Positions 9,610 through 18,632 of a stretch of DNA of 64,000 bases are shown here, in pieces. This DNA comes from Azomonas agilis (GTDB taxonomy: Bacteria; Pseudomonadota; Gammaproteobacteria; Pseudomonadales; Pseudomonadaceae). The notes beneath the pieces were generated by a model. It worked only from the letters and a program-made list of their open reading frames with translations, was not told where the DNA came from and made no database searches. Every line of letters starts with the position of its first letter. The stretch's first letter is position 1. The position numbers and the translations under genes are program-made. The stretch lies in contig NZ_VLKG01000005.1 of NCBI RefSeq assembly GCF_007830255.1, positions 62,001-126,000 of the forward strand, read 5' to 3'.

Positions 9610-10402
9610 AGCTTTAGCTCTTCTCACCTGTATAGGGCTCCTTGGACTCACAGGCTGTGGTCAAGATAGATTGCAGATTGATACCCAGTATCAAGCTATG
9701 GGGCAAGACAGCCGAGTGCAATTTATAGTTCTGCACTACACCTCAGGGGATTTTCCTACCTCCTTGGCCACCCTGACTAAAGGGCAGGTCAGTAGTCACT
9801 ACTTGATTTCAGATCACCCGGCCAAGGTCTATCAACTGGTCGATGAACAGCGGCGGGCTTGGCACGCGGGGGACAGTTTTTGGCAGGGCCGTACTTGGCT
9901 AAACTCCAGTAGCATTGGTATTGAGTTGGTGAATTTGGGCTATCAGATGGATGGGGCAGGACAGCGCCTTTGGTATCCTTTCCCTGAGGAACAGATTGAG
10001 CATCTGATTGTACTGTTAAAAGACATCATGGCGCGCCACCGACTGAAACCGGGGGCTATTGTGGCGCACAGCGATATTGCACCCGCACGTAAGGTGGACC
10101 CGGGGCCATTATTTCCGTGGAAGCGTTTGGCTGAGGCAGGCTTGATCCCTTGGCCCGCTCCAGCTCAGGTCAGTGAGTGGCAACAGCGTTTTAGCCACCA
10201 ACTGCCGAGTGTGCGCTGGTATCAAGAGTCCTTAAGCCGCTTCGGTTACAAAGTGCCCCAACACGGTATTTTGGATAAGGAAACGCGCGCCGTATTGGCT
10301 GCCTTTCAGATGCGTTACCGACCCGCCCGCTTTGATGGGGAACCTGATGCAGAAACAGGGGCTTTATTGACGGTGCTAAATACTATGGTTGCTGCCCCCT
10401 AA
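9596..10402 (+). CDS. AmpDh2-like N-acetylmuramyl-L-alanine amidase, lipoprotein
   Basis: This zinc amidase cleaves the lactyl-peptide bond of peptidoglycan. Starting at TTG 9596, which overlaps the cyclase stop by 14 bases, gives a lipoprotein signal ending LTGC (Cys21). An earlier frame start at 9497 would bury the signal and is not preferred. Zinc ligands of the amidase_2 fold are His47 (IVLHYTSGD), His158 and Asp168 ([15 protein letters not shown]). A C-terminal peptidoglycan-binding module covers about residues 205-265. Without a cytoplasmic form it should act in the periplasm like AmpDh2, not in recycling like AmpD. Loss of AmpD-type enzymes in Pseudomonas affects beta-lactamase induction. 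Confidence 0.88.
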   Translation: MNISKALALLTCIGLLGLTGCGQDRLQIDTQYQAMGQDSRVQFIVLHYTSGDFPTSLATLTKGQVSSHYLISDHPAKVYQLVDEQRRAWHAGDSFWQGRTWLNSSSIGIELVNLGYQMDGAGQRLWYPFPEEQIEHLIVLLKDIMARHRLKPGAIVAHSDIAPARKVDPGPLFPWKRLAEAGLIPWPAPAQVSEWQQRFSHQLPSVRWYQESLSRFGYKVPQHGILDKETRAVLAAFQMRYRPARFDGEPDAETGALLTVLNTMVAAP

Positions 10403-10407
10403 ATCCT

Positions 10408-11439
10408 ATGAAACGTCAACTAAGCCGTCGCCAAAACTGGCGCATTAATAAGATTCAAGAAGAACGTGCTGCCCGTGCCGCTCGTCGGGAACATAAAACC
10501 TTGGAAGCTTTAGAGGGCGGTGATCTTGGCCCGGAGCAAAAAGGTTTAGTGATCGCCCACTTCGGGGTGCAAATTGAGGTAGAAGCCTGTGAGGGCGAGT
10601 TGAAGGGGCAGAGGATTCGCTGTCACCTTAGGGCCAACTTGCCCGCTTTAGTGACAGGTGACTATGTGGTGTGGCGGCCCGGTCATCAGGGCGATGGCGT
10701 AGTGGTAGCCCAACTTCCGCGCCATTCAGAATTATGCCGTCCTGATCCTCGTGGCCAATTAAAGCCTGTGGCTGCTAATGTGGATCAAATTCTGATCGTG
10801 GTTGCGCCCTTGCCAGAACCCCACGCCAACCTAATTGATCGCTATTTAGTGGCGGCAGAGCATGCAGGCATACGACCTTTATTGGTGTTCAATAAAGCCG
10901 ATTTGGTAACGGAAGATAATCAAGCCTCCTTAGAGGCGCTGCTTTCGGTTTATCAAAGCTTAGGTTATGCCGTGTTGTCGGTCTCGGCTCAGTCTAGGAC
11001 GGGCTTAGATCAACTACAGCAGAGCTTAAAAGGTTGTATCAGTGTATTTGTGGGGCAGTCGGGAGTGGGTAAGTCTTCACTGGTCAATCAGTTATTGCCT
11101 GAGGTACAGACTCCGGTGGGCGCTTTGTCGGAGTTCAGCGGCAAAGGAACCCATACCACCACTACGGCGCGCTTGTTTCATTTCCCAGAAGGCGGTGACT
11201 TGATTGACTCACCGGGTATCCGCGAGTTTGCCCTAAGCCACATTGACCGCCAGATTGTGACCGAGGGCTTTGTGGAGTTTCGGCCTTGGTTGGGGCGTTG
11301 TCGGTTTCGTGACTGCCAGCATCAGCATGAGCCTGGTTGTGCTCTGCTGGGGGCATTGGCGGAAGGTCACATTGACCCGAAACGGATGGAAAGCTACAGG
11401 GCGATCATTCACAGCCTGCCCGTCAATACCTCCTATTGA
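10408..11439 (+). CDS. rsgA: Small-subunit biogenesis GTPase RsgA
   Basis: A circularly permuted GTPase that checks 30S subunit maturation. Motifs run in the permuted order: FNKADLV (G4), then the P-loop [15 protein letters not shown] (G1), then DSPGIREF (G3). An N-terminal OB fold precedes them (about 50-110). The C-terminal zinc knuckle has the Cys/His pattern around [14 protein letters not shown]. Length 343 is typical. It starts five bases after the amidase stop with little ribosome-binding site, suggesting coupling. It converges on motB, with only 20 bases between the stops and no clear terminator. The rsgA-motB-motA neighbourhood matches Pseudomonas. Confidence 0.96.
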   Translation: MKRQLSRRQNWRINKIQEERAARAARREHKTLEALEGGDLGPEQKGLVIAHFGVQIEVEACEGELKGQRIRCHLRANLPALVTGDYVVWRPGHQGDGVVVAQLPRHSELCRPDPRGQLKPVAANVDQILIVVAPLPEPHANLIDRYLVAAEHAGIRPLLVFNKADLVTEDNQASLEALLSVYQSLGYAVLSVSAQSRTGLDQLQQSLKGCISVFVGQSGVGKSSLVNQLLPEVQTPVGALSEFSGKGTHTTTTARLFHFPEGGDLIDSPGIREFALSHIDRQIVTEGFVEFRPWLGRCRFRDCQHQHEPGCALLGALAEGHIDPKRMESYRAIIHSLPVNTSY

Positions 11440-11459
11440 GGGGCAGGCTAGCTCAGCCG

Positions 11460-12443
11460 TTATCTGGAATTACCTAGCTCTGGGGATTGCAAAACCCCGC
11501 TTTCAAAAAGGTTGGTGCGCTTACGCAGCTCCTCAGTCGAAAGCGGGTCGGCTGGGTTGGTTTTGCGCTCGGTTTGGCCTGGATTAGCAGACTGGCTGTC
11601 CTCGATGGAGCGTTGAGCTTTTTTGGTCAGTACTAAGATCTCAATGCGCCGATTAACAGGGTTTAACGGGGCTTTACGGTCAAACAGGGCCGTAGAACCA
11701 TAACCCACAACTCGGGCTACTTGCTCTTCAGGATAGCCACCGATGACTAAGGCCCGCCGTGCGGCGTTAGCCCGGTTACTGGACAGTTCCCAGTTCCCAA
11801 AGCTGGCATTTTTGGCATAGGGCTTAGCATCCGTATGACCACTGAGGCTGACCTTATTCGGCACAGAGCGCAGCGTGCCCGTCATGGCTAACAGAATATC
11901 TTCGAAATAAGGCTGTAACTGAGCGCTGCCTAGGGCAAACATAGGCCGGTTTTCCGCATCCCGGATCTGAATGCGCAAACCATCAGGTGTGATATCCATC
12001 TGGATTTGATCCTTGAATTTATTCAGTTCAGGATCCTCTTCCACCTTATTTTGCAGTTCTTGCAGCAGCAGTTCTAAGCGCTCTTGCTCCAGTTTTTCGG
12101 CAATGGCTTCGGCTTGTTGTGCTTGTATTTCCTGTGGGGTGGGTGGGGTGATATCCGGCGTGTCGATTTTAGGATTTAAGGTTTTATCAGGCGCAACCGT
12201 GGGTGTTCCCCCCAGATCAACCGCATAGGGGCTGCCGCCTTCGCTAAACCCCACAGGGTCTTGGAAATAACCTGAGATGGCTTTAAGTTGCTCCGGTGTA
12301 GCAGAGGCCAACAACCAGAGCACCAAAAAGAACGCCATCATAGCGGTAGCAAAGTCAGCAAAAGCGATCTTCCATGCGCCACCGTGGTGGCCCGCCGCAT
12401 AGCGCTTAACGCGCTTGATGATAATCGGTTGATTGTTATCCAT
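11460..12443 (-). CDS. motB: Flagellar stator protein MotB
   Basis: Peptidoglycan-anchored subunit of the proton-driven stator. The basic N-terminus is followed by one membrane helix (about 26-50) carrying the proton-accepting Asp30 in ADFATAMMAFF, equivalent to Asp32 of E. coli. The plug/linker region is Pro- and Glu-rich. The OmpA-like peptidoglycan-binding domain (about 160-270) has SGHTDAKPY and the NWELSSNRANAARRAL signature. Length is 327. The gene lies five bases after motA. Sequence and context match the MotAB stator of Pseudomonas, not the second set MotCD. Confidence 0.96.
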   Translation of the reverse strand: MDNNQPIIIKRVKRYAAGHHGGAWKIAFADFATAMMAFFLVLWLLASATPEQLKAISGYFQDPVGFSEGGSPYAVDLGGTPTVAPDKTLNPKIDTPDITPPTPQEIQAQQAEAIAEKLEQERLELLLQELQNKVEEDPELNKFKDQIQMDITPDGLRIQIRDAENRPMFALGSAQLQPYFEDILLAMTGTLRSVPNKVSLSGHTDAKPYAKNASFGNWELSSNRANAARRALVIGGYPEEQVARVVGYGSTALFDRKAPLNPVNRRIEILVLTKKAQRSIEDSQSANPGQTERKTNPADPLSTEELRKRTNLFESGVLQSPELGNSR

Positions 12444-12448
12444 AGCTG

Positions 12449-13300
12449 CTAGCCACCGCGCATCGCTTGTTCAAGTTCACTGAAAGAGGGGCGATGGGCT
12501 GGGAATAAAACCTTGCGTCCAAATTCGACCGCTAAGGTGGGAGGCATACCGGATGCGGAAGCCACTAAACTAGCCTTGATGGCTTCATAGACGTTGAGCT
12601 CTTCTTTAGCGTCATGTTCCAAGCTGGTGCCCAAAGGCCCGAAAAAGCCATAAGCCGCCAAAATCCCTAAAAAGGTGCCCACGAGGGCCGCTGCTACGTG
12701 AACGCCCAGCTCGCGTTGCTCAACCTGACCTAAGAGCGCCATCGTAATCACAATGCCGAGCACCGCAGCCACAATACCAAAGCCGGGTAAGCCATCGGCA
12801 ACACGGGTAACGGCGTGGGCTGGGTGCTCCAACTCTTCTTTAAGGCTGGCCAGCTCCATATCAAACAAGCCTTCTAGCTCGTGGGGAGCCATGTTGCCGG
12901 AGGACATAATACGCAAGTAGTCGCATATGTAGGCGGTCATGCGCTCGTCTTGTAGCAGGCCGGGGTATTTACTGAAAATTGGGCTGGATTTGGGATCTTC
13001 AATGTCCGCTTCAATAGCCATCATGCCTTCGCGGCGGCTTTTATTTAGAATTTCATAGAGCAGCTTTAAGACTTCTAAATAAAAGGTATGGGTAAAGCGA
13101 TGTCCAAACATCTTCAGTGATTTTTTGAACACCTGCATAAAGGTACTACCGGGGTTGGCTTGTAAAAAAGCGCCCAAGGCAGCACCACCGATGATTAAGA
13201 CTTCAAAGGGTTGAATCAGGGCCGCTATTTGGCCGTGAGACAACACATAACCACCCAGAACTGAAGCGAATACCACAATAATGCCGATAATTTTGGCCAT
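12449..13300 (-). CDS. motA: Flagellar stator protein MotA
   Basis: Membrane subunit that couples proton flow to rotor torque. It has four predicted membrane helices, two near the N-terminus and two around residues 165-220, with a large cytoplasmic loop. The loop carries the conserved charged residues in NKSRREGMMAIEADIE (rotor contact). The third helix includes GLPGFGIVAAVLGIVITM with the functional proline. Length 283 is usual for the MotA subfamily. It is the first gene of a two-gene operon with motB. The 13301-13383 gap to the divergent HDOD gene must hold both promoters; no clear sigma-28 site was recognised. Confidence 0.96.
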   Translation of the reverse strand: MAKIIGIIVVFASVLGGYVLSHGQIAALIQPFEVLIIGGAALGAFLQANPGSTFMQVFKKSLKMFGHRFTHTFYLEVLKLLYEILNKSRREGMMAIEADIEDPKSSPIFSKYPGLLQDERMTAYICDYLRIMSSGNMAPHELEGLFDMELASLKEELEHPAHAVTRVADGLPGFGIVAAVLGIVITMALLGQVEQRELGVHVAAALVGTFLGILAAYGFFGPLGTSLEHDAKEELNVYEAIKASLVASASGMPPTLAVEFGRKVLFPAHRPSFSELEQAMRGG

Positions 13301-13383
13301 TTACTGAATTCCATATCGGAGATCAAGACAGGTTCATCAGGGCCGGAACCATAAAATCTGTGTGAGGGCTCAAACAATACTTC

Positions 13384-14994
13384 ATGCTAGAGGATATTTT
13401 GAGCCAGACTAAAGGGCATCCCGCTGAAAAGCTAGCATGGTGTTGCAGTATGTCTCCTTTGCCCCCACTTCCCAATAATCTTCAGGATTGGATTAATACA
13501 TTGGATGCCGTACAGCTACCTGCATTGGCTTCTGATGTCCAAAAAGCGCGTCAGGCACTGGGCAATAATACCCAGTATTCATTGCGAGAGATTGCCCAGC
13601 AACTGCAAGCAATTCCCGCTTTGACGCTCAGTATTATGCGGGAGGCAAACACTAAGGGGTACAGTCAAGAAGATCGAGCCGAAACCCTTGAGGCAGCCCT
13701 GACTCGATTAGGCATGCAACGAGCCCATGAGCTGCTCAACAAAATCCCGGTAGTGGAGTTGAATGAAGATAACTGGCCTTTTTTTCAGGTGCTGTTGATC
13801 AGTCAACATGCCTGCCAACAAGCCAATGGGCTGTTTTCAGCCCGCCTAGCGCGAATCTGGCAAGAGGTTTATTGGAATACCCTGCTGTTTATGGCTCCTT
13901 TATGGGTGATTATTTGTGCTTATCCCAAACTATTTCGTATTTGGGAGCGCTCTACCTTGGAGCGAGCAGTATCTTCTCGCGCTGATGAAACCCAGCTTTT
14001 AGGGTTGCCCGTATTAACCCTGTGCCAAGGACTGGCCGAGCATTGGCGACTACCCCATTGGACTGTGCGTTGCTATCGCATCGTGAATCAGGATCAGCGT
14101 TTTTTGGTAAAGGCCTTACGCATTGCGCAAAATGACGAAAATCCTCTGGATCAGCAACAAAACTTGGATGCTGATCCAGAACTGCGGCGTTGGTTGACTC
14201 AGCCTGAAAATACGCCACTGTTGGCTAACACCTTAGCAACGATGGCCCATCATGGATGGGGTTCGGTTCAAATGTTGCGCTGGCAACGTTTAGCGGCGCT
14301 CTATGTGGAAATGCCTTTACCTACCTTGCAGCAACGGATACACCAGCAGGCGGTACTCAGTGCTCAACAACAGGCTTTGTCCGGACTTTGGCACCCGGCC
14401 CAAGCGCTGATATGGCCTTGGACTGACCGTTTTAGTGGGGTGGAATACCCAAGTTCTACAGCAAAAACCGTTCAATCTGTGCCTGAGGAGCTTACCTCGA
14501 TTCAGCGTTGGAAAGCAGCCTGTGCTGAGCTACTTAGCAACCCCAGTCCCTTTGCCAATATTTTGCAGTTGTCGGCTAAGGTGCAGGAGGCTTTGTTGAG
14601 TGCAGGGGTTCAGCGGCTGGTTATTTTACAATTGGATGCCAAGCGCAATCTTTTAGTGACACGACAAAGTGCCGGTTTGGCCAGTGAAGCCAAGTTTTTA
14701 CAGCTAGACCCGGCCCACAGTCCTTTAGTGCAAAACCTGTTGCAGCACCCTCGCCAGTTATATCTGACAGCCGAACACAGCGCCCGAGTGCTTGAGCTGT
14801 TACCGGGTGCTATTAAATCCTTATTCGATAGCCAGCATTTGTTGATACAGGTGGTAAGCCTTAATAAAACGGTCATGTTATTGGTAGCTGATCGCACAGG
14901 AGCTGCTTTGGATGAGCGCCTGATACAGGTATTTGCGAAAACCATGCAATGTTTTGAAAAAGCCTTGGGCTATTACACGAAGTACGAACCCTAA
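13384..14994 (+). CDS. HDOD-domain-like signalling protein
   Basis: The N-terminal half (about residues 25-290) looks like an HDOD domain: a LPALASDV start, SLREIAQQLQAIPALTLSIMREAN, and an HD-like helical core without an intact phosphohydrolase His-Asp centre. The C-terminal half (about 370-536) resembles a GAF-like sensor fold. HDOD proteins lack known enzymatic activity and act as regulators in c-di-GMP, chemotaxis and stress circuits. Position next to motA matches PA4955. The start is uncertain: ATG 13384 or ATG 13450 (22 codons shorter, and the protein then begins MSPLPPLPNN). Neither has a good ribosome-binding site. Confidence 0.75.
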   Translation: MLEDILSQTKGHPAEKLAWCCSMSPLPPLPNNLQDWINTLDAVQLPALASDVQKARQALGNNTQYSLREIAQQLQAIPALTLSIMREANTKGYSQEDRAETLEAALTRLGMQRAHELLNKIPVVELNEDNWPFFQVLLISQHACQQANGLFSARLARIWQEVYWNTLLFMAPLWVIICAYPKLFRIWERSTLERAVSSRADETQLLGLPVLTLCQGLAEHWRLPHWTVRCYRIVNQDQRFLVKALRIAQNDENPLDQQQNLDADPELRRWLTQPENTPLLANTLATMAHHGWGSVQMLRWQRLAALYVEMPLPTLQQRIHQQAVLSAQQQALSGLWHPAQALIWPWTDRFSGVEYPSSTAKTVQSVPEELTSIQRWKAACAELLSNPSPFANILQLSAKVQEALLSAGVQRLVILQLDAKRNLLVTRQSAGLASEAKFLQLDPAHSPLVQNLLQHPRQLYLTAEHSARVLELLPGAIKSLFDSQHLLIQVVSLNKTVMLLVADRTGAALDERLIQVFAKTMQCFEKALGYYTKYEP

Positions 14995-15043
14995 GGAGTT
15001 TTTCGCTACACTCTCAATACCCTGACTGAATAGAGGTTCCTCC

Positions 15044-15859
15044 ATGTCCACCCTGTCCGATCTACCTTTGGTTATCGAGCCCGTTGAGCTGATCAAGGTA
15101 TTGGATGCTCCAGACTTAATCTTGGTAGATCTGACCAGCGTGGCTCGTTATCACGAAGGGCATATCCCGGGAGCAAGTTTTGTCGATCCTAAACAGACCC
15201 AGCGTGGACAGCCGCCTGCTCCCGGTGCGCTGCCAGAGCTTGCCGCTTTAGAGGCACTGTTTTCCGCCTTGGGCCATCACGATCAAGCCGAATATGTGGT
15301 GTACGACGATGAAGGAGGTGGTTGGGCGGGGCGTTTTATTTGGTTATTGGATGTAATTGGCCATACTAAATACCACTATCTGAACGGCGGATTACTGGCG
15401 TGGCAGGCCGAGGGTTATCCTCTGAGCCAAGAGGTTCCATCTAGCCGATTAGCTCCTGTAGCCTTGAAGATTCATCCAGAGCCTACCGCTAGTTGTGACT
15501 ACCTCAAAAGCCGTCTTGGGGCTTCGGATCTGGCGATTTGGGATGCACGTTCTCCCCAGGAGTACTCGGGCGAAAAAGTACTGGCAGCGCGGGGTGGGCA
15601 CATCCCCGGAGCGGTTAATTTTGAGTGGACGGCGGGCATGGATAAGCAACGGGCCTTACGTATTCGCTCTGATATTGCTCAGCAACTGGAGCAATTGGGC
15701 ATCACGCCTGATAAAGAAGTCATTACTCACTGCCAAACCCATCATCGTTCAGGCTTTACTTACTTGGTCGCTAAAGCCTTGGGGTATCCGCGTGTGAAAG
15801 CCTACGCAGGTTCTTGGGGGGAATGGGGTAATATGAGCGACACCCCTATCGCATCATGA
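15044..15859 (+). CDS. rhdA: Thiosulfate sulfurtransferase RhdA (tandem rhodanese)
   Basis: Two rhodanese domains (about 1-130 inactive, 140-271 catalytic). The active-site loop is CQTHHRSG with Cys230, the same loop and residue number as Azotobacter vinelandii RhdA. CQTHHR distinguishes this group from mitochondrial-type rhodaneses. The enzyme forms a cysteine persulfide from thiosulfate and can transfer sulfur to cyanide or to acceptor proteins. GAGG lies about ten bases before the ATG. The stop overlaps the psd start (ATGA), as in Pseudomonas. In P. aeruginosa and Azotobacter, RhdA is linked to cyanide detoxification and redox protection. Confidence 0.93.
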   Translation: MSTLSDLPLVIEPVELIKVLDAPDLILVDLTSVARYHEGHIPGASFVDPKQTQRGQPPAPGALPELAALEALFSALGHHDQAEYVVYDDEGGGWAGRFIWLLDVIGHTKYHYLNGGLLAWQAEGYPLSQEVPSSRLAPVALKIHPEPTASCDYLKSRLGASDLAIWDARSPQEYSGEKVLAARGGHIPGAVNFEWTAGMDKQRALRIRSDIAQQLEQLGITPDKEVITHCQTHHRSGFTYLVAKALGYPRVKAYAGSWGEWGNMSDTPIAS

Positions 15860-16737
15860 ATAAAACCTACCCCATGAAAAAACGCTTTTTTGTGTTTAGC
15901 CAATATCTATTGCCCCATCATTTAGTGTCGCGTGCTGTAGGATGTTTGGCTGAAACTCGAATACCTTGGCTCAAAAACTTGCTGATTCGGGCCTTTATGC
16001 GTCGTTTTCAGATTGATCTGAGTGAGGCGCGGATTGAGGCTCCCGAAGGTTATGCAGATTTCAATGCCTTTTTCACCCGTGCGTTAAAAGATCAAGCGCG
16101 CCCTCTGAGCACAGAGGAACATGGGTTACTGAGCCCTTGTGATGGTCAGGTCAGTCAGCTAGGCAGCATTACTCAAGGCCGTATTTTTCAGGCTAAAGGA
16201 CATCACTTTAGTTTGATTGATTTGTTGGGTGGTGATTTACAGCGAGCTGAACCCTTTATGGGCGGCAGCTTTGCTACGCTGTACCTCTCGCCAAAAGATT
16301 ATCATCGGGTGCATATGCCGTTGGCTGGCCGTTTGCGCGAGATGATTTACATTCCTGGCCGCTTATTTTCCGTCAATCAGACGACAGTTGAATCTGTACC
16401 TGGCTTGTTTGCGCGCAATGAGCGAGTCGTGTGCATCTTCGATACAGACCAAGGCCCAATGGCCGTTGTGTTGGTAGGAGCCATGATTGTGGCGAGTATC
16501 GAAACGGTTTGGGCTGGACTGGTTACACCTCCTAAACGTATCCTGAAGCGCTTTTGTTATGATCAACCTGCCCCCTATCCCATTCAGTTGGACAAGGGTG
16601 CTGAGTTAGGGCATTTCCGCCTAGGATCAACCGTAATCCTGCTGTTTGGGCCAGAGGTTGTGACTTGGTGTGAAGGATTAAAACCACAAAGCCCGGTGCG
16701 CATGGGCGAAGCCTTGGGGCATGCAAGGACAGCGTGA
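15856..16737 (+). CDS. psd: Phosphatidylserine decarboxylase proenzyme
   Basis: Makes phosphatidylethanolamine from phosphatidylserine at the inner membrane. It is synthesised as a proenzyme that self-cleaves at LGST. Here Gly257-Ser258 is the cleavage site, so Ser258 becomes the pyruvoyl group. The autocatalytic triad is completed by Asp96 (SPCDGQVS) and His153 (YHRVHMP), in the same relative positions as Asp90/His147/Ser254 of E. coli. Length is 293. The ATG overlaps the rhdA stop by four bases, indicating coupled translation. Confidence 0.96.
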   Translation: MNKTYPMKKRFFVFSQYLLPHHLVSRAVGCLAETRIPWLKNLLIRAFMRRFQIDLSEARIEAPEGYADFNAFFTRALKDQARPLSTEEHGLLSPCDGQVSQLGSITQGRIFQAKGHHFSLIDLLGGDLQRAEPFMGGSFATLYLSPKDYHRVHMPLAGRLREMIYIPGRLFSVNQTTVESVPGLFARNERVVCIFDTDQGPMAVVLVGAMIVASIETVWAGLVTPPKRILKRFCYDQPAPYPIQLDKGAELGHFRLGSTVILLFGPEVVTWCEGLKPQSPVRMGEALGHARTA

Positions 16738-16789
16738 TGATCGGCTATTTAATCTCGTTGCATCCCTTTGAGCTTGGCTGAGACAACCC

Positions 16790-18622
16790 ATGAATTATAG
16801 GTTCGGAGCTCAGGCTGTGGATACGCAACCGCTTTTATCATCCCTAATGCAGGTTCTTACCCCAACACAAAAGAGCCTGACATTTTGTGACGCTACACCC
16901 AATTCCGTGCAAAAGTGGCTAGACACTTTACCCAAAGCGAACTTGGGTGAAACTGCGCGGCTGCTGTACCAAGGACTGGTCGAATTAAATCAGTTACAGA
17001 CAACAGCGGCCAATCGTTTGGCCCTGTTGGAGCTGTTTCGGGTTGAAGTACAAAGTGCCAGTCGGTTTTTGGAGCGTTACTTCCTAGATCAGCCCGTAGT
17101 CTTGGAAGCGAAAGCACACAAAGTGGCTACTTTATGCTTGACGATGCAAAGTTACTTGGCTGTTGGTTATAAGCAAGTTCTAGCCGATGCCAAACCTAAA
17201 GAACGCGGCCAGATTTTTGCAACCGCGTTACAGCGTGCATTGCATACTTTGTATACGGCATTGATTCGTTCTATGCAGCTCTATGGGCCTCCACCCAAAG
17301 GCCTGTGGTTAGATGTGCACCAGCTTTACGTGCTGGCCCTACAAGAGGGTGTTCAGCATCAGAAGATTAAAGATCAACTGATGCGTTATACGGAAAGCCA
17401 GAGTATTGAGCAGGCCTATACCGCCTCTCTACTGCTAGGGATTGCCAACGGTAACCACTTACGTCGTCGTACCTTGGGCGTTTTAGGGGAAACCTTAGAG
17501 TCTTGGAGTGCCCTGACTAGACTGCAAAAAGCTTCTGCATTAGGGAGTTTATTCATTATTGACACTCAGGTGGATGCTCCACCCCGCCACCGAGTGCTCG
17601 TCCAGCATGCTGAGCTATCTAGCCTATTAGGCTTGGATACGCTCCCTCTGACCGAGGCTTTGCAAAGTCACTTAGAACCTAAGGGACAGAAAAAATCTCT
17701 TGCCGTAGCTTTAGCCGGTATCGAAACCGTTAGCTTAGATGTACTTCAGGGGCTGTATCTGGCTTGGAGCCAAGTGGCTGAGCGCAAAGCACAACGCATT
17801 GCCGCTCAGGGACGTTTAAGCCTGTGTTTAGGTATGACAGCCGTACACTATTATCTGGCTGGGAAGCGCCCTTTTAATGAGCTGCTCAACCCCTCAGAAC
17901 AAATCTTAGAGGCGAGTAGCCACTTTGGTGAGGCTGGAGGGCTGCATTTGGATCCTTGGGGAGCCGTGCCCTCTGGAGGTCAATCCTCTGAACATAGCGA
18001 TCCTTGGCAGACGGCTAGCAGTAAACCCTCTGATCAGTCCAAGGTATTGGATTTAGGGAAAAAAAGCGTCGCTGCTTACCCTGAGTTTGACGTTGAGATA
18101 GTCAACCAAAGTATGGGGGGATACTGCTTATCTTGGTCGGCAACGCCCCCTGAACAGCTACAAGTAGGTGAGTTATTAGGTCTACATTCGTCTGCTGACG
18201 TGGGATGGATGTTGGCAGTGGTACGTTGGATCTACTTGGCTCCAGAAGGACAAACCCAAATGGGGGTTCAACTGCTGTCCGCTCAAGCACAGCCCTGTGC
18301 GGTGCAGTTAATCCAACAAGGTCGAGAAAATAGCCAGCATCTGCGCGCTTTATTGTTGTCGGAAAATACAGCAACTCAGCAGCCGCCTTTATTGTTGGCT
18401 CCTTTGCTGCCCTTTCAGGAGGGGCAGAAGGTGGCGGTTTTGCAGGATAGGCAAGAACGGCAGGCTTTGTTGACCCGTCGTCATTCGGGGACTTTTAGCT
18501 ATAACCTGTTCGAGTACCGGTTGCTAGAAGCGCCACGCATGGAGCAACCCAGTACTCTGATACCAGAGCCTAAGGCTGCTCCTAAGGCGGAAGATTTTGA
18601 TTCTTTATGGAAGATTCTGTAA
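16790..18622 (+). CDS. PilZ-domain protein with long helical N-terminus
   Basis: A 610-residue protein, mostly alpha-helical up to about residue 375, then a short acidic/polar linker and a C-terminal PilZ-like barrel (about 420-600). The second PilZ signature, N-x-S-x-x-G, is present (Asn439, Ser441, Gly444 in VNQSMGGY). The RxxxR motif that normally grips c-di-GMP is not visible; the corresponding stretch reads GKKSVAAY. Binding of c-di-GMP is therefore uncertain. The position between psd and serB corresponds to PA4958 of P. aeruginosa. A FimX gene, expected next in that species, is missing here. It converges on serB with a ten-base gap. Confidence 0.75.
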   Translation: MNYRFGAQAVDTQPLLSSLMQVLTPTQKSLTFCDATPNSVQKWLDTLPKANLGETARLLYQGLVELNQLQTTAANRLALLELFRVEVQSASRFLERYFLDQPVVLEAKAHKVATLCLTMQSYLAVGYKQVLADAKPKERGQIFATALQRALHTLYTALIRSMQLYGPPPKGLWLDVHQLYVLALQEGVQHQKIKDQLMRYTESQSIEQAYTASLLLGIANGNHLRRRTLGVLGETLESWSALTRLQKASALGSLFIIDTQVDAPPRHRVLVQHAELSSLLGLDTLPLTEALQSHLEPKGQKKSLAVALAGIETVSLDVLQGLYLAWSQVAERKAQRIAAQGRLSLCLGMTAVHYYLAGKRPFNELLNPSEQILEASSHFGEAGGLHLDPWGAVPSGGQSSEHSDPWQTASSKPSDQSKVLDLGKKSVAAYPEFDVEIVNQSMGGYCLSWSATPPEQLQVGELLGLHSSADVGWMLAVVRWIYLAPEGQTQMGVQLLSAQAQPCAVQLIQQGRENSQHLRALLLSENTATQQPPLLLAPLLPFQEGQKVAVLQDRQERQALLTRRHSGTFSYNLFEYRLLEAPRMEQPSTLIPEPKAAPKAEDFDSLWKIL

Positions 18623-18632
18623 GGCTGTTTGA

